The notes under the pieces are model-generated. The model had not been told where the DNA came from, did no database searches, and saw nothing but the letters and a program-made list of their open reading frames with translations. A DNA stretch of 64,000 nt, taken from assembly GCF_049994905.1 (NCBI RefSeq), contig NZ_CP188258.1:2046001-2110000 (forward strand), given 5' to 3'. Below are positions 14,781-23,412 of the stretch, in pieces. Numbering within the stretch: the stretch's first letter is position 1; the number at the start of each line of letters is the position of its first letter. The stretch is from Diaminobutyricibacter sp049994905. GTDB lineage: Bacteria; Actinomycetota; Actinomycetes; Actinomycetales; Microbacteriaceae. Both the position numbers and the translations under genes were made by a program.

Positions 14781-16100
14781 ATGAGTGACGGCGCGCCCGT
14801 TCGGCGGAGGCGATCCAGCGGACCCCCGTCGATCCGTCACGGCCGCCTGCACAAGCGCCGGCCCATTGCGACCATCGCGAAGATCCTTGTGGCGACGCTC
14901 GGAGTGCTGATCGTCAGCGGGGGATCCCTCGCAGCCATCGCGGCCTGGGATGTCGCCCGCACGATCAAGCCGGGCGTGCATCTCGCCCTGCCGCCGGGCA
15001 AGACGGCCGTGCCCATCCCGAGCGTCGGTGCCATCGACGGCGGCGTGAACCTGCTGCTCACCGGAACCGACACGCGCACCGGCCAGGGCGGAGCATTCAA
15101 TTCCGCCGATGAGCTCAACGGAAGCTCTGGAGCCGGAAACAACGATGTGACCATGCTTCTTCACATCGCGCAGAACCACCAGAGCGTCACCGTCGTCAGT
15201 TTTCCCCGCGACATGATGATCCCCATCCCTCAATGCCCGTCGCAGAACGGCGGCTCGTACGACTCGGTCGACAAAGGGATGATGAACTCGACGCTCTCAC
15301 GCGGCGGACTGTCCTGCGTGGTGCTCACCATCGAGAAGCTCACAGGCGTGACCATCCCGTTTGCAGCGGAGATCAGCTTCGACGGCGTCAGCGCGATGTC
15401 GAACGCCGTGGGCGGCGTCACGGTCTGCCTGGCGTCCCCGGTCGTCGACAAGTACACCAATCCGGCACTCGACCTCGCAGCGGGCCAGCAGACCATCGTC
15501 GGTGCGGAGGCCCTGTCGTTCCTGCGCAGCCGGCACGGCGTCGGAGACGGGAGCGACCTCGGGCGCATCAGCAACCAGCAGGTCTTCCTGTCTGCACTCG
15601 CGCGCAAGATCGTCTCCGGAGGCGTGCTGGCCAACCCGTTCCAGCTCTATCCTCTGGCCAAGGCCGCGGCGTCCAACATGACGCTCTCCGACACCCTGAC
15701 GAACCCGACCACGATGGTGCAGATCGCACTCGCGATCAAGGACACAGGCCTCGACAAGATGACGTTCATCCAATACCCCGTCATCACGGATCCTGACAAC
15801 GTGAACCGTGTGATCCCTCAGGACTCAGCTGCCCAGGTCCTCGACGGCGCCCTCGTCAACGACCAGCCGGTGCAGCTGACCGGAACGACCGGTCGCGCGG
15901 CGGAGCTCAACCCGAATACGCCGACCCCGACGCCGACCCCCGCCCAGACCGTCGCTCCCGTGACCCCGGGAGCGACGCCGACACCCGCACCGACACCGGC
16001 GCCCACCCCGACTCCATCGGGACCCGCTCCGGTCGTCCTCCCGGATTCGATCTCCGGTCAGACCGCCGCCGAGCAGACCTGCACGAAGGGCAACGGCTGA
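14781..16100 (+). CDS. LytR–CpsA–Psr (LCP) family protein
   Basis: Membrane-anchored phosphotransferase that attaches glycopolymers such as teichoic acid or arabinogalactan-type polymers to peptidoglycan. The 439-residue protein has a basic cytosolic N-terminus, one membrane segment at about residues 34–58 and the extracellular LCP domain. That domain carries NLLLTGTDTR, NDVTMLLHIA, VVSFPRDMMIPIP and RSRHGVGDGSDLGRISNQQ with the conserved Arg and Asp residues. The C-terminal 75 residues are a Thr-Pro repeat linker (PTPTPTPA, PAPTPAPTPTP), probably spanning the cell wall. The ATG follows a GGAATCCAGAG site. It stands alone between the GNAT gene and the convergent DUF6186 gene. Confidence 0.92.
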   Translation: MSDGAPVRRRRSSGPPSIRHGRLHKRRPIATIAKILVATLGVLIVSGGSLAAIAAWDVARTIKPGVHLALPPGKTAVPIPSVGAIDGGVNLLLTGTDTRTGQGGAFNSADELNGSSGAGNNDVTMLLHIAQNHQSVTVVSFPRDMMIPIPQCPSQNGGSYDSVDKGMMNSTLSRGGLSCVVLTIEKLTGVTIPFAAEISFDGVSAMSNAVGGVTVCLASPVVDKYTNPALDLAAGQQTIVGAEALSFLRSRHGVGDGSDLGRISNQQVFLSALARKIVSGGVLANPFQLYPLAKAAASNMTLSDTLTNPTTMVQIALAIKDTGLDKMTFIQYPVITDPDNVNRVIPQDSAAQVLDGALVNDQPVQLTGTTGRAAELNPNTPTPTPTPAQTVAPVTPGATPTPAPTPAPTPTPSGPAPVVLPDSISGQTAAEQTCTKGNG

Positions 16101-16119
16101 AGCGTGCCGTTCCTGTCGC

Positions 16120-16332
16120 TCAGGCGGCCAGTGGCGGCGTCGCAAGGAAGTGCCAGCCGATCCACCACCAGAAGAGGACGATCGTCACGCGCGCTGCCCG
16201 GTCCTGCATGACCCCGTCGAGGAGCTCGCCGAAGCTGGCCATCCGCGAGCCTTCCCGGCGCGACGTCAGCGCCAGCACGAGCATGGCCACGCCGCAGGCG
16301 ATGAATCCGGCAATGGTGACGATCCTCGTCAT
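16120..16332 (-). CDS. Small membrane protein, DUF6186-like
   Basis: A 70-residue protein with two predicted membrane segments, one at the N-terminus (IVTIAGFIACGVAMLVLAL) and one near the C-terminus (VTIVLFWWWIGWHFL). Between them lies MASFGELLDGVMQDRAAR, an amphipathic cytosolic segment. I associate this arrangement and the FWWWIGWHFLA ending with DUF6186, whose function is unknown. It overlaps the stop of the upstream membrane gene by four bases, forming a two-gene operon. Confidence 0.6.
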   Translation of the reverse strand: MTRIVTIAGFIACGVAMLVLALTSRREGSRMASFGELLDGVMQDRAARVTIVLFWWWIGWHFLATPPLAA

Positions 16333-16949
16333 GTCGACCTCCCTCTCCGGATGAGCGCGTAACCGCCGAGAAGCCAGAGCGCGATGAGAACGGCCCTGCC
16401 AATCGGGGAGGCGATAAACGGGTCGACAAGGTCCGAAAGCGGCGGGAAGGCATATTCGGCTGCGGGCGACGGCCTGGCCATGAAGTACGCGCCGACTTCC
16501 CAGGCGAGCCCCGCCACAGCGACGACGGACCACGCGACTGCCGACCTCCGAACCGCATCCGGTCGCGCCCTCGGAGCCGGGTTGCCGGGCTGCGACCAGA
16601 CGACCGGCATGAGAGCGATGCCGATCGCGACGAGGGCGACCGTCTCGACGCCGCCATAGAGCGGGGCGAGGGCGAGAACCAGGAGGGCCACGGCCATCAG
16701 CACCGCGATCAGGACACGGCGGATGCGCCGCTCGCGGTTCAGCGGCACGAAACCCAGCCAGCCCAGCGCGTCCGCCGTCAGCACGAGTGCTCCACCGAAG
16801 AAGATCAGTGCATCGAGCGGTGCTCCGCGGAAGAGATGGAATGCGCCGGTCAGACAGAGGATCGAGATCCACGCGGCACGCGTGACCGTTGCGGAGCGCG
16901 TGCCTGTCTGTTGGGCGCGTTCCGACTCAGCTGGTCGATCGGTTGCCAT
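16329..16949 (-). CDS. Multi-pass membrane protein, unknown function
   Basis: A 206-residue protein with about six hydrophobic segments, for example AAWISILCLTGAFHL, DALIFFGGALVLTADALGWL, RVLIAVLMAVALLVLALAP and VALVAIGIALMPVVW. Charged loops are short, and no enzyme motif is visible. I place the start at the ATG at 16949 (MATDRPAESE), because upstream codons are antisense-like; a TACTCT box lies nine bases before it. It overlaps the DUF6186-like gene by four bases, so the two probably act together in the membrane. Confidence 0.65.
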   Translation of the reverse strand: MATDRPAESERAQQTGTRSATVTRAAWISILCLTGAFHLFRGAPLDALIFFGGALVLTADALGWLGFVPLNRERRIRRVLIAVLMAVALLVLALAPLYGGVETVALVAIGIALMPVVWSQPGNPAPRARPDAVRRSAVAWSVVAVAGLAWEVGAYFMARPSPAAEYAFPPLSDLVDPFIASPIGRAVLIALWLLGGYALIRRGRST

Positions 16950-17046
16950 GGCCACACCAGAGTACGCTCGAAAGCCGCTGAACGTGCGCTGCCCGGGTGT
17001 TTCGTGTCGCCCCTGCGTTCGCTGGGAACTTGGGGGATCGGACGCT

Positions 17047-17880
17047 TCAGAGTGCAGTCGACTGGCCGGCAAGCGCGAGCATCACGACGTCGATGAGCGC
17101 GCACGCCATGATCAGCCGCATGAGCACACGCGTCGTGTTGGTGCGCGCCACAAGAACGATGCCGATCGCCGCAATCACCAGCCCGATGACGAGTCCGGCC
17201 AGCAGCGCCGGACCCGGATCGGGGCCAGGGCCGTACGTCAGGATGATCGTCGCGGCGGCAACGCAGGCGAAAGCGACGTACCCGGAGGTGCGTGCGCCGA
17301 GTCGATGGGGGAGCCCCCGGACCCCGGTGTCGCGGTCGTCGGCTAGGTCGGGCAGCACGTTCGTGAAGTGTGCGGCGATGCCGAGCAGTGCTCCGACGAC
17401 GATCACCCAGGGAGCGGGGAACTGAGGTACCGGCTGCCCGAGGGTCGCCACCGCGGGGAGCAGCCCGAAGCTCACGGCATAGGGGAGGACCGAGACGGGC
17501 GTGTTCTTGAGCCCCAGGTTGTATGCCCATCCCATCGCAACCGCGACGATGTGCGTGATCGCCGCCAGCGGTCCGAGCAGGAGCGACAGCACGACCATGA
17601 CCGCAGCCGCGACGAAAGCGGCAGCGCGTACGGCCCCGACAGGGACCGCCCCGCGCGCCGCGGGCTTGTCCGGCCGGTGGACCGCCGCGTCGCGGCCGGC
17701 GTCGATCCAGTCGTTCGACCACCCGATGGAGAGCTGACCGGCGAGCACCGCCGCCATCAGCAAGATGAGCCGGGCCGGAGCGTAGGACAGGCCGAAGCCG
17801 AGCACGCCGGCGACCAGTGTGACCACCGCGGTGGGTCCCGGATGGCTGGCAAGCAGCAGGGATCGGACCGGTTTGGGCAT
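17047..17880 (-). CDS. UbiA-family prenyltransferase
   Basis: Integral membrane enzyme that moves a prenyl chain from a diphosphate donor to an acceptor. Two Asp-rich motifs are visible: NDWIDAGRDAAVHRPDKP (the NDxxDxxxD type) and NVLPDLADDRDTG (DxxDDxxxG type). About eight hydrophobic segments surround them. The acceptor is unclear: menaquinone, carotenoid or lipid-type products are all possible, and the neighbours give no help. I start it at the ATG at 17880, six bases downstream of the -10-like TAGCAT on this strand; the GTG at 17886 would leave no leader at all. It is divergent from lacI, and the shared region is only 95 bases. Confidence 0.88.
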   Translation of the reverse strand: MPKPVRSLLLASHPGPTAVVTLVAGVLGFGLSYAPARLILLMAAVLAGQLSIGWSNDWIDAGRDAAVHRPDKPAARGAVPVGAVRAAAFVAAAVMVVLSLLLGPLAAITHIVAVAMGWAYNLGLKNTPVSVLPYAVSFGLLPAVATLGQPVPQFPAPWVIVVGALLGIAAHFTNVLPDLADDRDTGVRGLPHRLGARTSGYVAFACVAAATIILTYGPGPDPGPALLAGLVIGLVIAAIGIVLVARTNTTRVLMRLIMACALIDVVMLALAGQSTAL

Positions 17881-17886
17881 GGTCAC

Positions 17887-17892
17887 ATGCTA
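17887..17892 (-). promoter_or_regulatory. Candidate -10 element for leaderless UbiA-family gene
   Basis: On the minus strand TAGCAT lies exactly six bases before the ATG at 17880, the same arrangement seen at nine other genes here. Confidence 0.45.
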
Positions 17893-17935
17893 GGAGGGGC
17901 GGCTGCCACGGCACGAGGACGCGCACAATGTAAAC

Positions 17936-17969
17936 AATTTGCGTGATCTTGCAACGAATTGCGTATGAT
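17936..17969 (+). promoter_or_regulatory. lacI promoter with TTGCGT operator-like elements
   Basis: TTGCGT at 17939–17944 and TATGAT at 17964–17969 form a promoter with a 19-base spacer. TATGAT is six bases before the ATG. A second TTGCGT at 17959–17964 overlaps the -10. The palindrome GCAA–CGAA–TTGC lies between. This layout suggests that the LacI protein represses its own gene. Confidence 0.5.
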
Positions 17970-17975
17970 CGGGAC

Positions 17976-18986
17976 ATGTCGAAGCGTTTGGCCGAAGTGG
18001 CCCGAAAAGTCGGTGTCAGTGAAGCGACCGTGAGTCGCGTCCTCAATGAGAAGCCCGGTGTCTCCGACGCGACCAGGCAGGCGGTACTGACGGCCCTGGA
18101 CGTGCTCGGCTATGAGCGGCCCAGCAAGCTGCGCGGCGAGCGGGCGCGACTCGTCGGGCTCGTGCTGCCGGAACTGCAGAACCCGATCTTTCCCGCTTTC
18201 GCCGAAGTGATCGGCGGCGCACTCGCGCAGAACGGTTACACGCCGGTGCTCTGCACCCAGACCGCCGGCGGTATCTCCGAGTCCGACTACGTCGAGCTCC
18301 TTCTCCAGCAGCAGGTCTCCGGGGTGGTGTTCGTCGGGGGCGCCTACGCGCAGCAGGATGCGTCGCACGACCACTACGCGCGGCTCACCGACCTCAATCT
18401 TCCGACCGTTCTGGTCAACGCGCCGGTGGATGACCTGGACTTCGCGACGGTCTCCTGCGACGACTCCGTCGCCACGGAACAGGCGCTGAACCACCTGCGG
18501 CAGCTGGGCCACGAGCACATCGGCCTGCTGCTGGGGCCGCGGGACCACGTCCCCTCGCAGCGCAAGCTCGCGGCCGCGAAGCGGGTGGTGGCGTCCTGGG
18601 GTCTGCCATTCCGCGATGACCTGGTCGTGCACTCCCTCTATTCGCTGGAGGCCGGGCAGGCGGCGGCGACACGGCTGCTCGCCGCCGGCGTCACGGCGAT
18701 CGTGTGTGCGAGCGACCCCATGGCCCTCGGCGCGATTCGCGCGGTGCGGCGAGCGGGGCTGTCGGTGCCGGGGGATATCTCGGTGATCGGCTACGACGAC
18801 TCGGCGCTGATGAACTGCACCGAGCCTCCGCTGACTACTGTGCGCCAGCCCATCGAGCCGATGGGGCGAACCGTGATCGAGCTCCTGCTGCGTCAGATCT
18901 CGAGCGATTCTGCGATCTCGGACGAACTGTTCTTCGAGCCGGAACTGGTCGTGCGCGGCTCGACCGGACCGGTCGCGAGGCGCTGA
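17976..18986 (+). CDS. LacI-family transcriptional regulator of the alpha-glucoside operon
   Basis: A 336-residue repressor. The N-terminal helix-turn-helix reads RLAEVARKVGVSEATVSRVL, then NEKPGVSDATR. The hinge helix and the periplasmic-binding-protein-like domain follow (GLVLPELQNPIFPAFAEVI; VIGYDDSALMNCTEPPLTTV), so it should sense a sugar. The ATG at 17976 gives a normal N-terminus and sits six bases after TATGAT; an upstream in-frame ATG at 17943 would add an unlikely tail. It precedes the alpha-glucosidase and sugar ABC genes, so a maltose- or alpha-glucoside-type inducer is inferred. ACGCAA and TTGCGT motifs lie on both sides of the gene. Confidence 0.92.
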   Translation: MSKRLAEVARKVGVSEATVSRVLNEKPGVSDATRQAVLTALDVLGYERPSKLRGERARLVGLVLPELQNPIFPAFAEVIGGALAQNGYTPVLCTQTAGGISESDYVELLLQQQVSGVVFVGGAYAQQDASHDHYARLTDLNLPTVLVNAPVDDLDFATVSCDDSVATEQALNHLRQLGHEHIGLLLGPRDHVPSQRKLAAAKRVVASWGLPFRDDLVVHSLYSLEAGQAAATRLLAAGVTAIVCASDPMALGAIRAVRRAGLSVPGDISVIGYDDSALMNCTEPPLTTVRQPIEPMGRTVIELLLRQISSDSAISDELFFEPELVVRGSTGPVARR

Positions 18987-18991
18987 TTTCC

Positions 18992-19016
18992 ACGCAACGC
19001 AACGCAAAAGTACGCA
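18992..19016. repeat. ACGCA repeats between lacI and the alpha-glucosidase gene
   Basis: Three head-to-tail ACGCA units at 18992–19006 are followed by a fourth at 19012–19016. The same sequence in inverse orientation (TTGCGT) occurs twice upstream of lacI. This suggests a cluster of repressor half-sites controlling both promoters. Confidence 0.45.
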
Positions 19017-19040
19017 AATAACTTACGTTCTGTTTAGTTC

Positions 19041-19069
19041 TTGCATCAATCTGTCGATAACGCTACGTT
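19041..19069 (+). promoter_or_regulatory. Promoter of the alpha-glucosidase and sugar importer operon
   Basis: TTGCAT (19041–19046) and TACGTT (19064–19069) are spaced by 17 bases, the best sigma-70-type promoter in this region. The palindrome AACG–CTA–CGTT at 19059–19069 covers the -10 and is a good place for a LacI-type repressor. The leader to the GTG at 19184 is about 108 bases. Confidence 0.6.
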
Positions 19070-19183
19070 TGCGTTCGACGAAGGCGCCGAGAGGTTCGAC
19101 GCGGTCGCCAACGCCCCGAACGAACCCGTCGACCCGCCCCGCACCGCGAAGGCCGGGAGTCGCCCGATTGAGAAGGACTCCGA

Positions 19184-20902
19184 GTGGATTTTCCCGTGCT
19201 CGCCGCCCAGCCAGAATCACCGGCGTCCGCTGGCGCCGCTGAGACGGCCGTCGCGCGGGCCGCCGCGCCGCCGCAGAACGATCCGCTCTGGTGGCGGAGT
19301 GCCGTCATCTACCAGATCTACATCCGCAGCTTCGCCGACGGCAACGGCGACGGGATCGGCGACCTGGCCGGTGTGCGCAAACACCTCGGCTACCTCCGGG
19401 ACCTCGGCGTCGATGCGATCTGGTTCACGCCCTGGTACGAGTCGCCTCTCGCCGATGGCGGCTACGACGTCGCGGACTACCGCACGATCAACCCGGCATT
19501 CGGAAAGCTGGCCGAAGCAGAAGCGCTGATCCACGAGGCGCTGCAGTTCGGCATCCGTACGATCATCGACGTGGTGCCCAACCACATCTCGGACCAGCAC
19601 CCGTGGTTCCAGCAGGCGCTGGCCGCCGCCCCGGGGTCGCCAGAACGCGAGCGGTTCTGGTTCCGACCGGGCACCGGACCTGACGGCGACGAGATGCCGA
19701 CCCACTGGGTGTCGAACTTCTCGGGCGAGACCTGGACGCGCACCACAGACCGCGACGGCACGCCGGGCGAGTGGTACCTGCACCTGTTCACGCCGCAGCA
19801 GCCCGACCTGAACTGGAACCACCCCGACGTGAGAGCGGAGCACGAGGCGATCCTGAAGTTCTGGTTCGACCGCGGCGTGGCCGGCGTGCGCATCGATTCG
19901 GCGGCCCTGCTGGTCAAGGACGCGGACCTGCCCGAGGTGCCGGAGCATCCGGGGCCCGGCGAGCATCCCAACCAGGATCGCGACGAACTGCACGACATCT
20001 ACCGCGGGTGGCGGGCGATCGCCGACTCCTACCCGGGGACACGCGTGCTGGTCGGCGAGATCTGGCTCCCCGACATCGACCGGTTCGCCATGTACCTGCG
20101 GCCCGACGAGCTCCACACCGCCTTCAATTTCGACTTTCTCGCCCGCCCCTGGAACGCGCGGGAGCTGCGGTCGTCCATCGACCAGACGCTCGCCGCGCAT
20201 GCGCCGGTGAACGCACCGTCGACCTGGGTGCTCTCGAACCACGACGTGACCCGGCCCGTCACCCGGTACGGCCGTGAAGACTCATCGTTCGCGTTCGTGA
20301 AGAAAAGGGTCGGGACGCCGACCGATCTGGCCCTCGGCGAGCGCCGTGCCCGGGCTGCTGCGCTACTCACCGCGGCACTCCCCGGCTCGCTCTACATCTA
20401 CCAGGGCGACGAGCTCGGCCTTCCCGAGGTCGAGGACATCCCTGCCGGCCGGCTCGAAGACCCGATGCATTTCCGGTCGGGCGGAATCGACCCCGGGCGG
20501 GACGGATGCCGTGTGCCGCTTCCCTGGCGCGGCATCCGACCGCCATTCGGGTTCAGCCCGGCCGGCGCATCCGACGAGCCGTGGCTGCCCCAGCCCGAAT
20601 CGTGGGCGCACCTGACCGTGGAAGCGGAACAGAGCAATCCCTCATCGATGCTCTGGCTCTACCGGCAGGCGCTGCGCATCCGACGCAAGAACGACGGCCT
20701 CGGCGACGGACCGCTCGACTGGCGTGACGGACCGGACGATGTGCTCGTCTTCGCCCGTGGCGAGCACTTCGTCAACGTCACCAATCTCTCGGATGCGCCG
20801 ATAGCGCTCCCTGAGCACACGGCCATCCTGCTCTGCAGCAGTCCACTCGAATACGGACTTCTGCCCCCGGACTCCACGGCGTGGCTACGAACACAGCACT
20901 AG
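19184..20902 (+). CDS. GH13 alpha-glucosidase
   Basis: Cytosolic glycosidase releasing glucose from maltose, trehalose-like or other alpha-glucosides taken up by the neighbouring importer. The 572-residue protein has the GH13 regions in order: DVVPNHI (region I), GVRIDSA with the Asp nucleophile (region II), GEIW with the Glu acid/base (region III) and SNHD (region IV). It opens IYQIYIRSFADGNGDGIGDL, typical of the oligo-1,6-glucosidase and alpha-glucosidase subfamilies. The start is GTG at 19184, preceded by AGAAGGAC. Exact linkage specificity cannot be read from the sequence. It is the first gene after the LacI-type promoter. Confidence 0.92.
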   Translation: MDFPVLAAQPESPASAGAAETAVARAAAPPQNDPLWWRSAVIYQIYIRSFADGNGDGIGDLAGVRKHLGYLRDLGVDAIWFTPWYESPLADGGYDVADYRTINPAFGKLAEAEALIHEALQFGIRTIIDVVPNHISDQHPWFQQALAAAPGSPERERFWFRPGTGPDGDEMPTHWVSNFSGETWTRTTDRDGTPGEWYLHLFTPQQPDLNWNHPDVRAEHEAILKFWFDRGVAGVRIDSAALLVKDADLPEVPEHPGPGEHPNQDRDELHDIYRGWRAIADSYPGTRVLVGEIWLPDIDRFAMYLRPDELHTAFNFDFLARPWNARELRSSIDQTLAAHAPVNAPSTWVLSNHDVTRPVTRYGREDSSFAFVKKRVGTPTDLALGERRARAAALLTAALPGSLYIYQGDELGLPEVEDIPAGRLEDPMHFRSGGIDPGRDGCRVPLPWRGIRPPFGFSPAGASDEPWLPQPESWAHLTVEAEQSNPSSMLWLYRQALRIRRKNDGLGDGPLDWRDGPDDVLVFARGEHFVNVTNLSDAPIALPEHTAILLCSSPLEYGLLPPDSTAWLRTQH

Positions 20903-21001
20903 CCGCCGGAGAGCGTCGCGGAACCCCACCACGACGCACAACGCACCACCCGCAATGACAAACCCACAGAAACAACAAACACACTCCGAAAGGAACTGAC
21001 A

Positions 21002-22378
21002 ATGAGGTCACCAAGAACGGTCGCCGCAGTCGCGGCGATCACGCTCGCAGGCGTCGGTCTGTTGGCCGGCTGCTCGAGCTCGGGCAGTGGGGACAGCGCC
21101 GACGGCAAGACCCACATCACTGTCGCCAGCCTGATCCCCGGCAGCGACAAGTCGGCATTCAAGGCGTTCGACGACCGCGTCAAGGCGTTCGAGAAGGCGA
21201 ACCCTGACATCGTGATCAAGTCCGAGGAATACCAGTGGACGGGACCGACGTTCGCCACGCAGCTCGCGGGCGGAACCCTGCCCGACGTGTTCAATGTGCC
21301 GTTCACGGACTCGCAATCGCTGCTCCAGGCCGGTCAGCTCGCCGACATCACAGCCGAGGTCAGCCAGCTGCCGTACGCGAACAAGTTCAACGAGAACATC
21401 CTCGCGGTCGCCAAGAGCGGCGACAAGATCTACGGCATCCCGTACGGACCGTACGCGATGGGGCTGTCGTACAACCGCGAGCTCTTCCAGAAGGCCGGGC
21501 TCGACCCGAACAAGCCGCCGACAACGTGGGACGAGGTGCGCGCCGACGCGAAGACCATCTCGCAGAAGCTCCCCGGCGTCGCCGGCTACATGCAGATGAC
21601 GCAGAGCAACACCGGCGGCTGGATCCTCACCACCACCACGTATGCGCGCGGTGGACGCATGGAGACGGTCTCGAACGGCAAGACGAAAGTCACCGCCGAC
21701 AACCCCGTCACCAAGGAAGCCCTCCAGTACCTGCATGACATGCGCTGGACCGACAACTCGCTCGGAAGCAACTTCCTGTTCGACTGGAGCGGCATGAACC
21801 AGGCGTTCGGTTCCGGCCAGGTGGCCATGTACCCGAGCGGTTCGGACGTGCTCACCTCGCTGGTGCAGCAGAACAAGTTCGACCCGAAGAACTACGGGCT
21901 GGCCATGCTGCCGATCGCGAACTCGAGTGACGCCGGCGTGCTCGTCGGTGGAAACGTCGCAGCCGTGAGCCCGAAGTCGTCGGATGCCCAGCGCAAGGCC
22001 GCAGTCAAGTGGATCGACTTCTACTACATGCAGAAGCTGCTCGACCAGAACCAGGCCGTCGCCGACGCGAAGACGCTCGCCGCGTCGAACCAGCCGGTCG
22101 GCGTTCCGACCCTCCCGGTCTTCGACAAGGCCACGTATGACCAGACGCTGTCCTGGATCAAGGACGAAGTGAACATCCCGCTCGAGAACACGGCGCCGTT
22201 CACCGACAAGATCTTCGACGCGAACCTGGTTCCGGAGCCGAACAAGCACACGCAGGAGCTCTACGGAGCGCTCGACTCGGTGGTTCAGGCTGTCCTGACC
22301 GACAAGAACGCAAACATCGACAAGCTCCTCAGCACCGTGGACACCAACATCCAGGCGCTGGTCGACGCAGACAAGTAA
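21002..22378 (+). CDS. Sugar ABC transporter substrate-binding lipoprotein
   Basis: Extracellular binding protein that delivers sugar, probably an alpha-glucoside, to the two permeases downstream. The 458-residue protein has a lipoprotein signal with lipobox LAGC (Cys24). The family 1 extracellular solute-binding fold is visible in FEKANPDIVIKSEEYQWTG, LPDVFNVPF, YGIPYGPYAMGLSYNRELF and GQVAMYPSG. The ATG follows GAAAGGAACTGAC. It is 99 bases after the GH13 gene and is probably in the same transcript. A very strong hairpin follows it before the permease genes. Confidence 0.93.
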   Translation: MRSPRTVAAVAAITLAGVGLLAGCSSSGSGDSADGKTHITVASLIPGSDKSAFKAFDDRVKAFEKANPDIVIKSEEYQWTGPTFATQLAGGTLPDVFNVPFTDSQSLLQAGQLADITAEVSQLPYANKFNENILAVAKSGDKIYGIPYGPYAMGLSYNRELFQKAGLDPNKPPTTWDEVRADAKTISQKLPGVAGYMQMTQSNTGGWILTTTTYARGGRMETVSNGKTKVTADNPVTKEALQYLHDMRWTDNSLGSNFLFDWSGMNQAFGSGQVAMYPSGSDVLTSLVQQNKFDPKNYGLAMLPIANSSDAGVLVGGNVAAVSPKSSDAQRKAAVKWIDFYYMQKLLDQNQAVADAKTLAASNQPVGVPTLPVFDKATYDQTLSWIKDEVNIPLENTAPFTDKIFDANLVPEPNKHTQELYGALDSVVQAVLTDKNANIDKLLSTVDTNIQALVDADK

Positions 22379-22391
22379 CCAGCCGCTGTGA

Positions 22392-22422
22392 GGCTGGCGG
22401 GGCGCCCGGCGCCCCGCCAGCC
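22392..22422 (+). repeat. Intercistronic GC-rich hairpin after the binding-protein gene
   Basis: GGCTGGCGGGGCGCC and its exact inverse GGCGCCCCGCCAGCC flank a single C, giving a 15-base inverted repeat. There is no T run, so it is more likely an mRNA-stabilising or partial attenuation element. Such an element would give more binding protein than permease, as known for mal operons. Confidence 0.75.
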
Positions 22423-22470
22423 TTCAGCCGCTTTCGGCGAACCCCAGCACCGAAAAGAAAAGGCAGACCC

Positions 22471-23412
22471 ATGACAGCCATCGACCGGCCGAGAACGACC
22501 TCGCGCAGAGTCGTCAGACGTACCCCTGCAACCTGGATCCGTGGAGGGGGCCTCAGCAGCCTCGTCTTCCTCGCGCCGATGCTCCTCATCTTCGGTGTCT
22601 TCTCGTGGTACCCGATCGTGCGGGCGGTCGTCATGAGCTTCCAGCACACGAACCTCGTGTCGACGCCGACGTGGGTCGGCTGGGACAACTTCGTCCAGGT
22701 GGTGAACGATCCCCTGTTCTGGACGTCCGTAGGCAACACCGCGTGGTTCGCCCTCCTCGCGCTCGTGCTCGGATATCCGGTTCCCCTTATCGCAGCGGTG
22801 CTGATGAGCGAGGTGAAGCGGGCGAAAGGCCTGTACAGCGCGCTCGCGTACCTGCCGGTCGTCGTACCCCCGGTCGTCGCAGTGTTGCTGTGGAAGTTCT
22901 TCTACGATGCACGTCCGACGGGCGTCTTCAACACGATCATCGGCTGGGTGGGCATTCCGCCCCAGCCATGGATCCAGAGCGCGACGCAGGCCATGCCCTC
23001 ACTCGTGGTGGAGGCCACGTGGGCTGCGGCCGGCGGAACGATCATCATCTACCTTGCGGCCCTGACCGGGGTCGCGCCCGAGCTCTACGACGCGGCCGAA
23101 GTCGACGGGGCGAGCATTTGGAAGAAGATCTGGCACGTGACGCTGCCGCAGCTGCGCGGCATCCTCCTGATCACCCTGATCCTCCAGATCATCGGCACGG
23201 CGCAGGTGTTTCTCGAGCCGTACCTCTTCACCGGGGGCGGCCCGGTCAATTCGACCGTGACCGTGCTGCTGCTGATCTATCGTTACGCGTTCCAGAACAG
23301 CCTCGGGGGCGCGTACGGCGAAGCAACGGCGCTCAGCCTGATGCTCGCGGTGTTCCTCGCCGTGCTCTCGCTCGTTTACTTCCGCCTCACCAAGTCCTGG
23401 AGCCAGAATTGA
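22471..23412 (+). CDS. Sugar ABC transporter permease (MalF-type)
   Basis: Inner-membrane channel subunit of the sugar importer. The 313-residue protein has six predicted membrane segments and the cytosolic EAA-type coupling loop YDAAEVDGASIWKKIWHVTLP near residues 208–228. The N-terminus is basic and cytosolic. The ATG follows AAAAGAAAAGG. Its stop TGA overlaps the TTG start of the second permease. The transporter has no ATPase gene here; an MsiK-like shared ATPase encoded elsewhere is expected from knowledge of actinobacterial sugar importers. Confidence 0.93.
   Translation: MTAIDRPRTTSRRVVRRTPATWIRGGGLSSLVFLAPMLLIFGVFSWYPIVRAVVMSFQHTNLVSTPTWVGWDNFVQVVNDPLFWTSVGNTAWFALLALVLGYPVPLIAAVLMSEVKRAKGLYSALAYLPVVVPPVVAVLLWKFFYDARPTGVFNTIIGWVGIPPQPWIQSATQAMPSLVVEATWAAAGGTIIIYLAALTGVAPELYDAAEVDGASIWKKIWHVTLPQLRGILLITLILQIIGTAQVFLEPYLFTGGGPVNSTVTVLLLIYRYAFQNSLGGAYGEATALSLMLAVFLAVLSLVYFRLTKSWSQN

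Noticed and set aside
15915..16030. Short GC repeats in the LCP gene
   Set aside because: They encode a Thr-Pro linker and need no other explanation.
22605..23408. N-terminal extension of the second sugar permease to 603 residues
   Set aside because: The added part is the first permease read in another frame; the start at the overlapping stop (23409) gives a normal permease.
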